Shown: positions 1-10,540 of the stretch, piece by piece
How the letters are laid out: every line of letters begins with the position of its first letter
How positions within the stretch are numbered: the stretch's first letter is position 1
Assembly (NCBI GenBank): GCA_014607495.2
Contig: CP053168.1
Span: 496,001-560,000 of the forward strand
Direction of reading: 5' to 3'
Length of the DNA stretch: 64,000 nt
Source: Carposina sasakii
Lineage: Eukaryota > Arthropoda > Insecta > Lepidoptera > Carposinidae
Notes under the pieces: model-generated
Seen by the model: only the letters and a program-made list of their open reading frames with translations
Told to the model about the DNA's origin: nothing
Database searches by the model: none
Made by a program: the position numbers and the translations under genes

Positions 1-506
1 TTTTCAATTCTCATAATGTTTCCGAGTTCGCCGGGCTGCCTAATATGATTTGTGATTGTTCTTGTGCTTGTACAGTCCGTTTCATAGTACAATTCATGTG
101 GCTGATTGCGGAACTAACATTTTTTCTATACAATTTACACAGATCATGTAGTCATACAGAGAGCAACTAGCGACATCATGCAAAGGAAGTATTTGGTGAA
201 AAGCACTTTAGTTGGTATATCTCGTTTGTGTGCATTATTGGAATACAGTTATTTAATGCTCGCAGATTGAGCTAATAGAAAAAATTACATACATATGATG
301 ATGATCTCCGACCGTATTTCAACCAAGGCGACCAATCTCTACGGAGATTGGCCAGGTACGCAGTAGATATTATAGTGCACAAGTGTGTGCGCAAACGGAG
401 ATGCACTCTCTATTCCGTTACTCTCATAGTCCGATGGGACGGAAAGCCGACACGGCCGGAGAGAGATCAGGCGCAGGACCAACGGTTTTACGTGCTTTCC
501 GAGGCA

Positions 507-540
507 CGAGCTAAGTGACAATAGCGCACTGGGCTACCAC
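507..540 (-). mobile_element. 5' scrap of tRNA-derived SINE-A
   Basis: Read on the minus strand it gives GCGGTGGTAGCCCAGTG, the start of the SINE-A family that is complete at 4660 and 50397-50633. Only the A-box part remains. Confidence 0.4.
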
Positions 541-559
541 CGCATTATATACATACATA

Positions 560-665
560 CAGGGTGTAAGTGACAGCCAGGCAAATATGGATATGGTCTT
601 TAGACCGAGCGAAAGCCACTGAATTTTTTTAGAAGAATATCCGGAAATTTACAAGGTACGCCTAA
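560..665 (+). repeat. Partial MITE-like repeat ('GTGACAGCCAGGCAAATAT' family)
   Basis: The sequence starts CAGGGTGTAAGTGACAGCC after a TA and resembles the start of a repeat at 31518. Neither copy shows its far end clearly. Confidence 0.45.
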
Positions 666-1044
666 AGAAGTATTACTTCAAGAAAAGGTTAAAATCTAAT
701 ATTAATCTAATATTGTACATTTCCCTTGTGTGTACAATAAGAATAAAGAATAAAATGTATAGTAACATCAAATCCCAGTCGATATTTTCCATATAAAAAC
801 AGAAAGCCGAGATGGCGTATGATTCTGAGCGCCTCATTCTGTGTCGATACCGCCCGAGGGATATTTATAATTCAGACGTTGCTTTTTGAATACCAAAAGT
901 CACTACCATACGTGAGAGAGGATTATTTTAGCCCGCGCATTGGAGAAAAGGCTTTCAATTCGTCAAATCTGGCTCGATAACGTGATAGGAAAGATAATTC
1001 CAATTAATATTAATGCGAAAGTAAGTTTGTTATCTCTTTCTTTA

Positions 1045-1215
1045 CTAGCGGTCGCCCATGACTTCGTCCGCGTGAAAGGGGATTACACCCGAGCGAAGCC
1101 GGGGTGAGTGATATATAGCTTTATAATCTTCCTCGATAAATAGGCTATCTAACACTGAAAGAATTTTTCAAATTGAACCAGTAGTTCCCGAGATTTTTCA
1201 GCTTTATAATATTAT
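1045..1215 (-). mobile_element. Helitron-like element fragment
   Basis: It begins (minus-strand 3' end) with CTAG at 1045-1048 followed by the TTCGTCCGCGTG core, and continues with text such as 'aataggctatctaac' typical of the same family. An oppositely oriented family start (TGCGAAAGTAAGTTTG) lies just left at about 1013-1030. Confidence 0.55.
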
Positions 1216-1259
1216 TGTATTGTATAATGTTATTTGTCTTATAATTCTTTGTCCTTTGT

Positions 1260-2455
1260 TTTTAAATTTTATCGCATGTTTGATACTTTGTTGATATAAC
1301 CTTTGAACGCCCAAAGTACTAACGCTCTACTTAACATTTTACAAAACATAAAATAATTCTTAATCCGAGTAACAAACGGTGTATTTCCTGTGCCACTGTA
1401 AAATCGTATTTGATTACACAGATGAAAAAGTTCGCAATAAACCCGCGTTTTAAATAACTTCACAAACAACGAAAAAGCATTATTTCCTCACTATTAAAAT
1501 TTGTTGAACGAAATCCAATTATAAACGCGAGAGATTTTTCGAATAACATCAAAATTTGTCTGTTAACAAAATTAACCCAGCGGGCGCCATATATTTGGAT
1601 AATTGACATTTTCATAATGTAAATCTGATTTTATTTATTTATATTAAATAATATTGGTGTTGATGGGGATATTTTCAATTATTGCATATTCATCTGTTAA
1701 TTCACATAATAATAAAATATTTATTACACTTGCGTATATTGGCTCAACCCCAAACTATCAACATAATAATTATTCTATGTAGAAATATTATTTTAGAATC
1801 CAGGAGTTGTATGTATGTATGTCTATTATCTGTATATATAGTTTCTTACGAGAGGCAACAGAAGAGAAAAAAAATGTTTTGGTATGTCATTTATGATATC
1901 TCTAAATTAATTTAGACCTGTAACTACACATATGAATGCAATAAAAAAATCAGATTTGGTATCTACGAGTATACATGATTTGTAAAGCAAGCCTAGACAT
2001 GCTGCTGTCATATAGCGGCAGTAGGAACGAATGCAAAAAGATATAAGCGTCTTTTCGGTGCAGACAATTGAAAAGTTCCTCCGCGATCGCTAAATAGGTA
2101 TGACAGTATCTAAGGAACCAAAGCTTAAAAATTCAATTATGACCAGACCCCGACTATTTGCCACATAAATAAATGCAGGTTTTGACTACGTAACTTGTAT
2201 TTCAGAAACTGTCAAGTATTTATCAGACGGTGCAGAGTACAGTTTAGAGTACTTAAAAATAGCAATAAAAACTGAAGCTACTTTTTTACGGATCACAAAT
2301 ATTTAGTTCGCTGCGATATCGAATACTTTACTACTCCAAATTGTAATATAGATAAGAGCTTGATGGACATTAAACATTTAGCTATTTTCTAAAATATTCA
2401 TTTGCATGCCAGTAAATGTATTTGACTGAAGAATTAAAAATAATATAATATAGGC
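1260..2455. other. AT-rich intergenic DNA, nothing recognised
   Basis: There is no gene, no repeat shared with the rest of the window and no RNA gene that I can support. Small open frames at 1269-1469 and 1682-1915 have low-complexity AT-rich composition and no domain. Confidence 0.5.
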
Positions 2456-2464
2456 AGACTTATG

Positions 2465-2635
2465 ATAAAAGGGTCGTGTGGTTTCGATAGAGTGGTAAGC
2501 ACCACCCTATGCCTGCCCATGTGTATTGAAAGAGGCGATTAAGACTTCCGTTCCGTCCAAAAATCATACTGCCCACCAACACAGCGTGGTGATCATGGCC
2601 AAAAACTCCCCAAAACTACACACCTTCATCCCCTA
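2465..2635 (+). mobile_element. Repeat family P, decayed copy
   Basis: It keeps 'CACCACCCTATGCCTGCCC', 'aggcgattaag' and 'cagcgtggtgatcatgg', matching better copies at 25276-25560 and 57054-57300. The family ends in the 'CAGTGGACTGCAATAGG' type of LINE 3' end; this copy has lost that end. Confidence 0.55.
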
Positions 2636-2774
2636 TTTTTTACGCCCTTTATGGTAAAATTTTGACAAATTGTGAATCTCATATTTACTATTTAATCAAA
2701 AGTCTAAATACGATAGCTTTAAAAAATACTTAATTTCCTTAAAATTTTACTTACATTATTTTTATTTTTTACTT

Positions 2775-2912
2775 ACAGCCATCTTTTCACATTAAAAGAT
2801 CCAAATTGTCCATCCTCACTATCTCTGTACCTAATTTAAGTGGGTTCAGTAGTTTTGGTTTAAAGCCACACAGGCAGACAAAGTTACTTTAACATTTATA
2901 TTATTAGTAAGT
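2775..2912 (-). mobile_element. Helitron-like fragment
   Basis: It contains 'gggttcagtagttttggtttaaagccacacaggcagacaaag' style text, the reverse of the conserved Helitron head found across the window, ending near TATTATTAGTAAG. Confidence 0.4.
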
Positions 2913-3224
2913 ATCCCCTACTTCAGTGTTGGGTAGGACTCAAGTAATTTAAAAAGTAATTAACTCAATGTGTTCGTAATAACTGGTGTTCAGTGAATTT
3001 TATTGATGTAATCTAAAACCGAGTGACCAGACTATATATCATCAGAAAAATAAAAGATAAATCATGTATAAAATAATATAATTGAAGTATATAGTAATTA
3101 TAACATCGTTAAGATTCATAACCACTGAATGTGTTTCATGTTCATTTCCTAGCGCTAGGTTAGTTTTCCATAAAATATCTAAATAGACCGAGATATAAAG
3201 CACCGAATTAGTTCAGGATGGATG

Positions 3225-3775
3225 AAATAGTGACAGGTCACGGGAGTTACGTGCGATGCCCGGATGCCGTGCTAAAGCTAAGGTGTACAAGGCCGTAATT
3301 CGACCTGTCGTCTTGTATGGATCTGAATGCTGGGCCTTAAAGAAGTAGAATGAAAATCAACTGCATGTAAGCGAGATGAGAATGTTGAGATGGATATATG
3401 GAGTTACAAGAATGGATAAAATAAGAAAGATCTGTGATCGGTGCAACTTTCAAACTTCCTCATACTAAATATGAGGATATTTTGAAAGTTGCGCCGATCA
3501 CAGACAAGTTATGAAGTAACCGTCTGTCTTGGTACGGGCATGTAAAGCGACGGGATGAAAGACATATTTTATAGAGAGCGTTGTGCATAAGTGCGGATGG
3601 ATATAAAGGAAGAGGTAGACCAAAGAAATGTTGGATGGACTGTGTGAGAGAGGATATGCGTGTACTGGGAGTGACCAATGAGATGACGGATAATAGGGAT
3701 GAATGGAAGAAAAGAGCATATTGCGCCGACCCCAAATAAATGGGGATAGGGCAGGAAGATGATGATCTAAAATAA
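3225..3775 (+). mobile_element. Non-LTR retrotransposon 3' remnant (reverse-transcriptase C-terminus)
   Basis: Translation in broken frames gives KVYKAVIRPVVLYGSECWAL, then EMRMLRWIYGVTRMDKIR, then LSWYGHVKRRDE, then GRGRPKKCWMDCVREDM. These are typical of the C-terminal part of insect endonuclease-reverse transcriptase elements. It has in-frame stops and an internal inverted duplication at 3429-3505. It ends in GATGATGAT. It is a dead, 5'-truncated copy. Confidence 0.8.
3429..3505. repeat. Inverted duplication inside the LINE remnant
   Basis: Arms 3429-3464 and 3470-3505 are near-perfect reverse complements (start GATCTGTGATCGG, end CCGATCACAGAC) around a 5-base spacer. The right arm belongs to the normal LINE reading frame, so the left arm is an added inverted copy. 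Confidence 0.75.
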
Positions 3776-4552
3776 AACTGGTTCATTGCTTGCTCGTTTC
3801 GCACATGTAACATTACACCGTGTGACACGGTCAGTAGATACCAAGCTTAAAATACATAGTAGTAGGTAAGGATAGTTACTAGTATCTTCAGGTATAGATA
3901 CATATATTTGTGTGTATATATGTATCTATAGAGCAAATATCGGCAGCTGTGTAAGGAATATTCCCCTGTGTTCACTTTAATCTACGGCATCTTCTCGCTT
4001 ATGTTTGCGTTGAGAATTCACAACCCGGTGTATGCCACTCTCCGTATTGATTGTCCATTTTATGTTTTCCCCACTGGGTATCATCATTGAGATGCTTAAA
4101 TTACTTGTCTATATGTCGTGGCCAAATCATTTTAATGGTCGGTTAGGTTAGGTTAGTATCATGAAATGATCAATTCATTATCAATATTATGGTCAATGAT
4201 ATGGTCAAGAGTTAAATTAACAATTTTTTCACCCCAGTGAGACTTGACTCACGAGTATTTTGACCATTTCATGATATAAATAATTCAACGATATAGTGAC
4301 GACATATAAACATCACACGCTCAGAGAAAGGCACAAACCATGTACGACACTGTATAGCCAGTTTATCCCAATCCTAACTAGCTAATATTATAAATGCAAA
4401 AGCAAGTTTGTTATCTCTTCACACTTTTAATTACGTTGAGGTTATAGTAATTTTTCGATCACTATTAACAAAATTATTACCATGATAAAAGGTTTTTATA
4501 ACAATAACATTGTATTTGGAATATAGACCGCACATTTGTTAATTTGTGATTG

Positions 4553-4609
4553 TTCAGTAGTATCATTTCAAAACATATCGTTTTAATGTTTTGAAATGAT
4601 ACTACTGAA
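4553..4609. repeat. Perfect 23-bp hairpin
   Basis: 4553-4575 is the exact reverse complement of 4587-4609 with an 11-base loop. It could be a pre-miRNA-like stem or the core of a small foldback element; no second copy was noticed in the window. Confidence 0.6.
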
Positions 4610-4659
4610 TACTTCGGAGATTTAAGATAAAATAGTTAAGTTTATTTAATAGCCCTAAA

Positions 4660-4896
4660 TGCGGTGATAGCCCAATGGTTAAGACGTGCGCCTTTCAGTC
4701 GTGAGGCGTGAGTTCGATACCAGTCACGGGCCTGTACCACTGAATTTATTTCATGTACGGATTTTTCAAAAAATTGTCACTTAGGCAGCCGGCCGTAAAA
4801 ACAAATGCGAAATCTTTGGCAATGTGAGTTTCGAAAGAAACCATTTTGCGCCGACACCACAAATAATGAAATAAGGGCAGGAAGATGATGATGATT
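4660..4896 (+). mobile_element. tRNA-derived SINE-A, full-length-like copy
   Basis: It starts with a tRNA-like head (GCGGTGATAGCCCAATGG, then B-box-like GAGTTCGATACC), followed by a family body ('gaatttatttcatgtacgg', 'gccggccgtaaaaac', 'tttgcgccgacaccac') and a GATGATGAT tail. The same layout recurs at 50397-50633 (minus). Confidence 0.75.
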
Positions 4897-5012
4897 TAAT
4901 ATCCCTAAGTATTATCTTTACTTCATTGTAATTACGTATATCAATTAGAATCAATCTTCCACGACTCAGGGAATCCTAGTGTCATAAATGTATGCCTATG
5001 TGTTATCATTGT

Positions 5013-5160
5013 AATGAATAGGCTCAAAAACTACTGGACCGATTTCAAAAATTCTTTCACCGTTAGAATCCTTATTGGACCTGGATGAACATAATAAGAA
5101 TTTCCCGATATTGGCGGAAGCTGAAATCGGGCATATATGTTCATTTAGTAATAACGGCTA
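5013..5160 (+). mobile_element. Helitron-like fragment related to the minisatellite element
   Basis: It contains 'aataggctcaaaaactactgg', 'cctggatgaacat' and 'gaaatcgggcatatatgttc', the reverse complement of text inside the 8670-9462 element, but with a single copy of the unit that is amplified there. Confidence 0.55.
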
Positions 5161-5292
5161 TACATATGAATAGAAGACAGCCTGGTTTCCACGACAGCTG
5201 AAAGGGAATCACTAGTGTGGAAACCAAGGCGAAAACCCCATAAATGTATTCTGTGTTATGTCCTAGTAAATTATTATTATATTATTATATAG

Positions 5293-5408
5293 ATCAACTA
5301 TACCCTCAAAATTGGTCAGAAGTGGCACCATGTGGTTCTATCGGCCCTTGGTGCTCTGCCTACCCCGTAAGGGATAAAGACGTGATTATATGTATGTATG
5401 TATGTATA
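5293..5408 (+). mobile_element. SINE-B (ATGT-tailed interspersed repeat), short form
   Basis: It runs from 'caactataccctcaaaattgg' through 'CCATGTGGTTCTATCGGCCC' to 'AAGGGATAAAGACGTGATTA' and ends in (TATG)n. About nine copies occur in the window, always with the ATGT tail at the same side, as expected for retroposed SINEs or LINE 3' ends. Confidence 0.7.
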
Positions 5409-5410
5409 TA

Positions 5411-5485
5411 GGTAGTTGGGAGTACGAAGAAGGACATAAGTTACATTCTGTAGTCCACGCGGACGAACTCGCGGGCAATAGCTAG
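5411..5485 (+). mobile_element. Helitron-like 3' end
   Basis: It holds GTCCACGCGGACGAACTCGC and ends in CTAG (5482-5485) followed by T. Confidence 0.5.
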
Positions 5486-5542
5486 TGCTCTTTAATTTTT
5501 CAAAGCCCTTTAAACATGAGGCATTATTTAATAAAATAGTAA

Positions 5543-5674
5543 TCTATACATATAATAAAATTGTAACGGATCTATTATACGCGAAAATTATCCGGGATAA
5601 AACATTTTCCCGGATAATTTCGACATTTTGTTATTTCTGCAGTCCACGCGGACGGAATCGCGGGCGTTAACTAG
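5543..5674 (+). mobile_element. 132-bp Helitron-like mini-element with flanking direct repeats
   Basis: It begins TCTATACATATAATAAA after an A and ends GTTAACTAG before a T, the family's 5'-TC and CTAG-3' ends. The middle is deleted relative to the 309-bp copy at 36148. Unlike the other copies it is bounded by an exact 19-bp direct repeat (5524-5542 and 5675-5693). Confidence 0.7.
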
Positions 5675-5983
5675 TTATTTAATAAAATAGTAAGTATTTA
5701 ATAATAATTAAAATGCCCGATGTCAATAAAAATGCAAAACAAACGATCGTAATTCTAATATTCCTAGTTATTTAATCTGCACGCCGTTTAAGTTTTTACG
5801 TTACATTTAATGTTTATGTTATTGTTGGGCTTAACTAAAACGTTTAGGTTTTATTATACAACGTGTACCTACGGTGTCATTACAAAGATACATATAAATT
5901 TTAAGAATTACATTATTTGAGCGTAACATATATGGATTATCTGTCAAATTAAGCGTTGATTATCCTAATTAATGTTTAAAAGT

Positions 5984-6155
5984 TTCACTATGGGTGCGCC
6001 CACCACCGGGCCCTACACCCTCGGATCTGATAACTCATAATTGCGACAACAGGCACTTGCACTAACTACAATCGCCATGAGAAACCAGACCCGAGCACCT
6101 AGCATGCAATAGTGAATGTTTGAACTTCCGAATTGTAACGCCTAATACAATTTCA
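5984..6155 (+). repeat. Repeat family R
   Basis: It contains 'CCCACCACCGGGCCCTACAC', 'gaaaccagacccgagc' and 'CCGAATTGTAACGCCTAATA'. The same pieces recur at 15196-15300, 28222-28310 and 33990-34115. Confidence 0.55.
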
Positions 6156-6799
6156 TGTTTAAAAGTTTTATATAAGTTAGTTTATTGTTACTATGTAAGG
6201 TTTACTATGGCTATTTTAATAACATTTCACTTAACACACTATAAAATAAAAGCCTCTATAGTTATACAGATCAGGGTTCACTCGTTGACAGTCTGCCTGA
6301 CAAAGAACAAATTACTTCGAAGCTGATCAAAGGCAAAGGCCAAAAACTAGTTATAATCCAATAATCCGGACTACTGGTAATGAAAAACTGTTACTCAATC
6401 AAGGTTCATATGCTTTTGGAGATAAAGTCGAGTTTGTTGCATGAAATCTGGACGTAGATTGACGTCAGAAAGTTTATCGAGCCAAATTGAATTTGTGTAT
6501 TATTTTCAGTTACATATTGAAATTGTATATGTACAGTTTTTAACGTCAATTTCACACTACGGTCCCATTTTGACATTTTTTTTAATCTGGGAGAAGCATT
6601 GCGAAATATGTAAAATTTTCGCTGATCGCTTATAAAATTCGCATTACATAACTCGATCTCAAAGGAAGTGTCCGTGCAACGCGAAAATAGTACAATTGTC
6701 GCTATTGCATTGCTACCGCTTTGTTTTTGCATAACAAGTAATCAGTCTACCGCTGTTGTACGATGTTGCTACGTCGTGTCTTGCAGCGAATGCTGGTCT

Positions 6800-8110
6800 A
6801 AAAAATCATTGCAAAGAGTAAGTTCGAATTTTTCAAAGTTTTACATAAATAAAATTTTCATAACCCGTTGCGAACTAAAGTAAACAGTAAAATCTTAGAC
6901 CTCTAGGAATAAGCCCCCCAACCAAATATCTCCCTTAAAAAAACAGTAAATTAGCATACTCGTACTTCTCAGCTGAAAATGAGTGCACATTAGTTGAGGA
7001 AACATCAAACGGGAGCACACGACTACGACTACGTACGTTATCGCCGGCGTGATGAACGCGGTGATATTTTACATTACCTTCGAGTTTTGGAGTTCCATTG
7101 GGTTCAAACTTTCGAAATATGCCAAAAAAATATTTGAAATCTTCTCAAGTTCTATGGAAATCAGTTGGGAATTGGTTATGATAAGATAACTCTTTATTGC
7201 ACTATAAAAAATGTATGTATCCATTGAAAAGGTGCACTTTATACTACATGCTACATAGAATTCTCTTCCAGATAACCTACTTAAGAACTTATCAAGTTAA
7301 CTAAGTACTTGAGAAGAATTAAGAGCGAGTTTTTTTACAACGTAACTACTGGATAGAATTATAGGAACATGATTTTGGACGATAAACATACACGTAAACA
7401 ATGTATTTGTAGTAATTCCCGCATAAGTACGGGACACGTTCTGCGTTATAATTTTTTTTTTCTGAAAAAATAGCTCCTCGAATCGGTTCTTGCGTACGAA
7501 ATTTTACGTTAGGGAACCCACGTAAAAATCTAAACCCCCACTTCACAGAGTCACATTAAACGTACGTCTCCATACTTCACTTTTTACGCGCATCCATTTA
7601 AGATGCTAATGTACACGTGACTTAGGAGCTTGTGCTTTGTGACGTAGGTACTGTATTTTATCACCAGGTGACTTTACACTAATCAGTAATATTAACTACG
7701 TAGAGACCCATTATACTCAAAGTGGATGCCTACCGCCGCCGCTTTCCGTCCACAAATACCACAAAACGAGTCCGGTGCGACAAGTTGTTAGAGTCAGAGT
7801 AATTGTTTAGTCATAAAAAGATTGCCAGACTAACAAACATGTTTTTTTACATTAGTAGATAGATAATATACCCCTGTAGCAAAATAAATCATGAAACAAA
7901 GGGAAAACCGCATGAGAATTTTGAGCAATTTAACGACTACCGGAAAAATTATTACTATAGAAAATTATGCCAGTAAGAACGTTTCACGGACTTTTATAGA
8001 ACAAATATGAAATATAAAACATTATTAAATCTGCAAAGGCACTAGCCCCTACGTCTACGTCATTAATGAAAAGAAACATAAAAAAATGGACAACGAGAAA
8101 AGGAAACGTA
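6800..8110. other. Intergenic or intronic DNA, nothing recognised
   Basis: If the first exon at 8120-8228 is real, this is intron 1 of that gene. I found no exon with supporting signals and no shared repeat. The small open frame at 7346-7546 has no family features. Confidence 0.4.
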
Positions 8111-8119
8111 AATAATTAC

Positions 8120-8228
8120 CCAAATCTTCATTCTCGTTGGCCAGGCCGGTGTGACAGATGACGTATTCCAAAAAAACCGCGAAAAACACCGAACGCCAGG
8201 CTCGACTCCCGCCAAAACCGGCCGCCAT
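8120..8228 (-). CDS. Probable first coding exon of an unidentified secreted or membrane protein
   Basis: On the minus strand an ATG at 8228 sits in a good start context (CCAAGATGG) and opens 36 codons plus one base, ending at a splice donor GG|GTAATT at 8118-8119. The peptide starts MAAGFGGSRAWRSVFF: basic residues near positions 9-12, then a hydrophobic run (SVFFAVFLEYVIC), then a polar NENEDL stretch. This is the shape of a signal peptide or signal anchor with cleavage near 'TGLA'. The segment is markedly richer in G+C and CpG than its AT-rich surroundings and overlaps no repeat seen elsewhere here. The gene would run leftwards; no second exon is recognisable before the window edge. A 7-codon upstream ORF lies at 8250-8273. 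I do not recognise the family. It could also be a chance open stretch in a GC-rich promoter-like patch. Confidence 0.5.
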
Positions 8229-8249
8229 CTTGGATTCACTTTTGCACTG

Positions 8250-8273
8250 TCATTTCGCTAAATAGACCCGCAT
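8250..8273 (-). promoter_or_regulatory. Short upstream ORF in the presumed 5' UTR
   Basis: An ATG at 8273 followed by six sense codons and TGA (8250-8252) lies 22 bases ahead of the proposed main ATG at 8228. If transcription starts near the ACAGT-like initiator around 8277-8287, this uORF would be in the leader and could lower translation. This is inference from position only. Confidence 0.25.
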
Positions 8274-8461
8274 CTTCCTCACTGTTCGTTTCTGAAAAAA
8301 GTTTTTGTTAAGGTCAATACAGTCTTTGACGACCTTTAGAAAGATAGGTGTAACTAAAACAAATATATCTTTTTATTTGTGAACTAGGTTACAGTTACAG
8401 GTCTTATAAGTAATTTTCCGTACACATTCACCATTTATAGGTATTGTAAACATTTGTATCT

Positions 8462-8560
8462 ATATCTACCTATATACATATAATAAAAATGTAACGGATG
8501 TCGCTGTCTGTACATGGAAGATATATGAGAAAAAATCCATGTTGAATGTTATCGATACCA
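8462..8560 (+). mobile_element. Helitron-like 5' end
   Basis: TCTACCTATATACATATAAT after an A, then 'gtaacgg', 'gctgtctgtacatggaagat' and 'atgagaaaaaat', as in the 36148 and 40642 copies; the 3' half is missing. Confidence 0.6.
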
Positions 8561-8669
8561 ATTACTAATCATTTAATTTTACCTTTGACCTACTCGTACC
8601 TATGTAAACTAAAAACGAGTAAACTAAAACACTAAATTAAAAATATTAAGTTTGGAACATATAACTGAC

Positions 8670-9462
8670 TAGTGGACGCCCGCGACTCCGTCCGCGTGGA
8701 CTACAGAAAAAATAAAAAGTAGCCTATATGTTAAGTGTAAAAAGTAGCCTATATGTTATCGCGGTTGTCGTAAAAAATTAATTCACGTTTGTCCCCTTCC
8801 CGTGGGAATTTCGGGAAATCCGTTCCCAGTGCTTCCTCGGGGTCCCAAATAAACATATATGCTCAACTTCAGATTCACATGTTTAACCGTTTTCGTAAAA
8901 AATAAATAATTCCCGTTGGTCTCCTTCCCGTGGGAATTTCGGGAAATCCGTTCTAGTGTTTCCTCGCAGTCCCTAATGAACATATATGCCCAATTTCAGC
9001 TTCATATGTATAGCGGTTTTCGTAAAAACTATGAATTCCCGTTTGTCCCCTTCCCGTGGGAATTTCGGGAAATCCGTTTTTAGTCCTCCCTCGCTGTCCC
9101 CAATGAACATATATGCCCGATTTCAGCTTCATATGTATAGCGGTTTTCGTAAAAACTATGAATTCCCGTTTGTCCCCTTCCCGTGGGAATTTCGGGAAAT
9201 CCGTTTTTAGTCCTCCCTCGCTGTCCCCAATGAACATATATGCCCGATTTCAGCTTCATATGTATAGCGGTTTTCGTAAAAAATATAGAATTCCCGTTGG
9301 TCGCCTTCCCGTGGGAATATCGGGAAATTCTTATAGCCTATGTTCATCCAGGTCCAATAAGGATTCTAACGGTGAAAGAATTTTTGAAATCGGTCCAGTA
9401 GTTTTTGAGCCTATTCATTACAACCAAACAAACAAAGTTTTCCTCTTTATAATATTAGTGTA
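8670..9462 (-). mobile_element. Helitron-like element with an internal 127-bp minisatellite
   Basis: The CTAG end (8670-8673) is followed by GGACGCCCGCGACTCCGTCC. The other end has the 'aatattataaagagg' family head (about 9440-9462, reverse orientation). Between them lie about 4.5 tandem units. Open frames across this block on both strands come from the tandem repeat and are not genes. Confidence 0.75.
8755..9340. repeat. 127-bp tandem repeat, about 4.5 units
   Basis: The core CCCGTGGGAATTTCGGGAAA begins near 8799, 8927, 9053, 9180 and 9308, a spacing of 126-128. Units three and four look almost identical, pointing to recent duplication. Confidence 0.85.
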
Positions 9463-9533
9463 GAAAACCAAAGAATATAATAGGTATTCTCGATTTCTCT
9501 AACCTATCTACGCTTATCGCGCACTACAATGTT

Positions 9534-9780
9534 CATCGATAACAATATCTTGAAATGATGTCAAAATTCGATATTTTTAACATCAAAATACAGTCATGCT
9601 CGGCGCTATCGATAGTAACCGATGGACATGCTCGTATTTTTATCTATCATATCGTAACATGCCGTGTAACGTTACCGGCATGGTTATGCTCTCTGTATCG
9701 ATATATTTCAACATGGCGGCTATGTTTATCGTATTTTGACAGCTAGGTATCGATAACTTGACTTATCATATCGTGTATCG
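9534..9780. promoter_or_regulatory. Cluster of TATCGATA palindromes
   Basis: Exact TATCGATA occurs at 9607-9614, 9696-9703 and 9748-9755, with related ATCGAT at 9535 and 9777. TATCGATA is the core of the DREF/BEAF-type element in Drosophila; its role here is unproven. Confidence 0.4.
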
Positions 9781-9805
9781 ATGGCCGTGCTAGCTGGGCT
9801 GGAGA

Positions 9806-10044
9806 CCTTTATCAATGCAGTAGTACCCAAAAGAATGATTTTTGAAATTGTTGTCTGTTTATCTGTGCGTTTGTGCACGCTAATCTCAGAAACGGCTGAA
9901 CCGATTTCGATGCAGGAATATATTGTGACAAGTCCCAGTTAACATATAGGCTACTTTTTATAAAAAAAAAGATTTTTTTCCCGGTTAATTTCGACATTTT
10001 GTTTCTCTATAGTCCACGCGGACGGAGTCGCGGGCGTCCACTAG
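9806..10044 (+). mobile_element. Helitron-like element, 5'-truncated
   Basis: It carries 'gtagtacccaaaagaatgat', 'GAAACGGCTGAACCGATTTC', 'aacatataggctac' and ends GGGCGTCCACTAG (CTAG 10041-10044) before T. Confidence 0.7.
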
Positions 10045-10540
10045 TATTAAATAAATATTAAGTGCTTACAACATTTATTATTGCTTATAGGTACATTTTT
10101 CACAAAAAAAAATCTGAGAGTCACCTATGAAAAAACTTAATGCCAACTTATAATAAAATTAAGGAGGTTTTTATATAGGTTTCTTGTATAATTGAAAATA
10201 GGGAATAACAAAACAATCGGATACAAAAGTACTTATCGATTCATGACAAAGATACAAGGCTTTTTTCTCTGTTTTAAAAGTTTTTAGGGTCTATCGGTGA
10301 GATATTCTCCTTAAGAAAACGGTGTCTGAGCACTTTTGGGTTTCTTTGGTGTCAGAGCCCAGAGGTTTTGGAGTTTCCTTTTATGATGAATGTCTGAAAG
10401 GATACAAATCGTACTAAAGCTATGGCTACCATGCACATTAGATGTTTTCTTATTGGTATGCATGGATTCTTGAAGTAATGTCTGCTAATTATGTTTGGGT
10501 CAAGTTATATTGTTAAAATTAATTGTTAGTTATCTCATTC

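Noticed and set aside
3460..3828. 122-codon minus-strand open frame
   Set aside because: Antisense of the LINE remnant at 3225-3775.
4660..4732. tRNA gene
   Set aside because: The tRNA-like head is joined to the SINE-A body, which is repeated at 50397-50633.
6406..6732. 108-codon minus-strand open frame
   Set aside because: No family features; part of the area resembles the AGCAAAGCGATAG foldback MITE.
8755..9340. CRISPR array
   Set aside because: Units are tandem without spacers, and the genome is eukaryotic.
8783..9463. Several open frames on both strands as genes
   Set aside because: All fall in the 127-bp tandem repeat, whose near-multiple-of-three spacing and lack of stops keep frames open.
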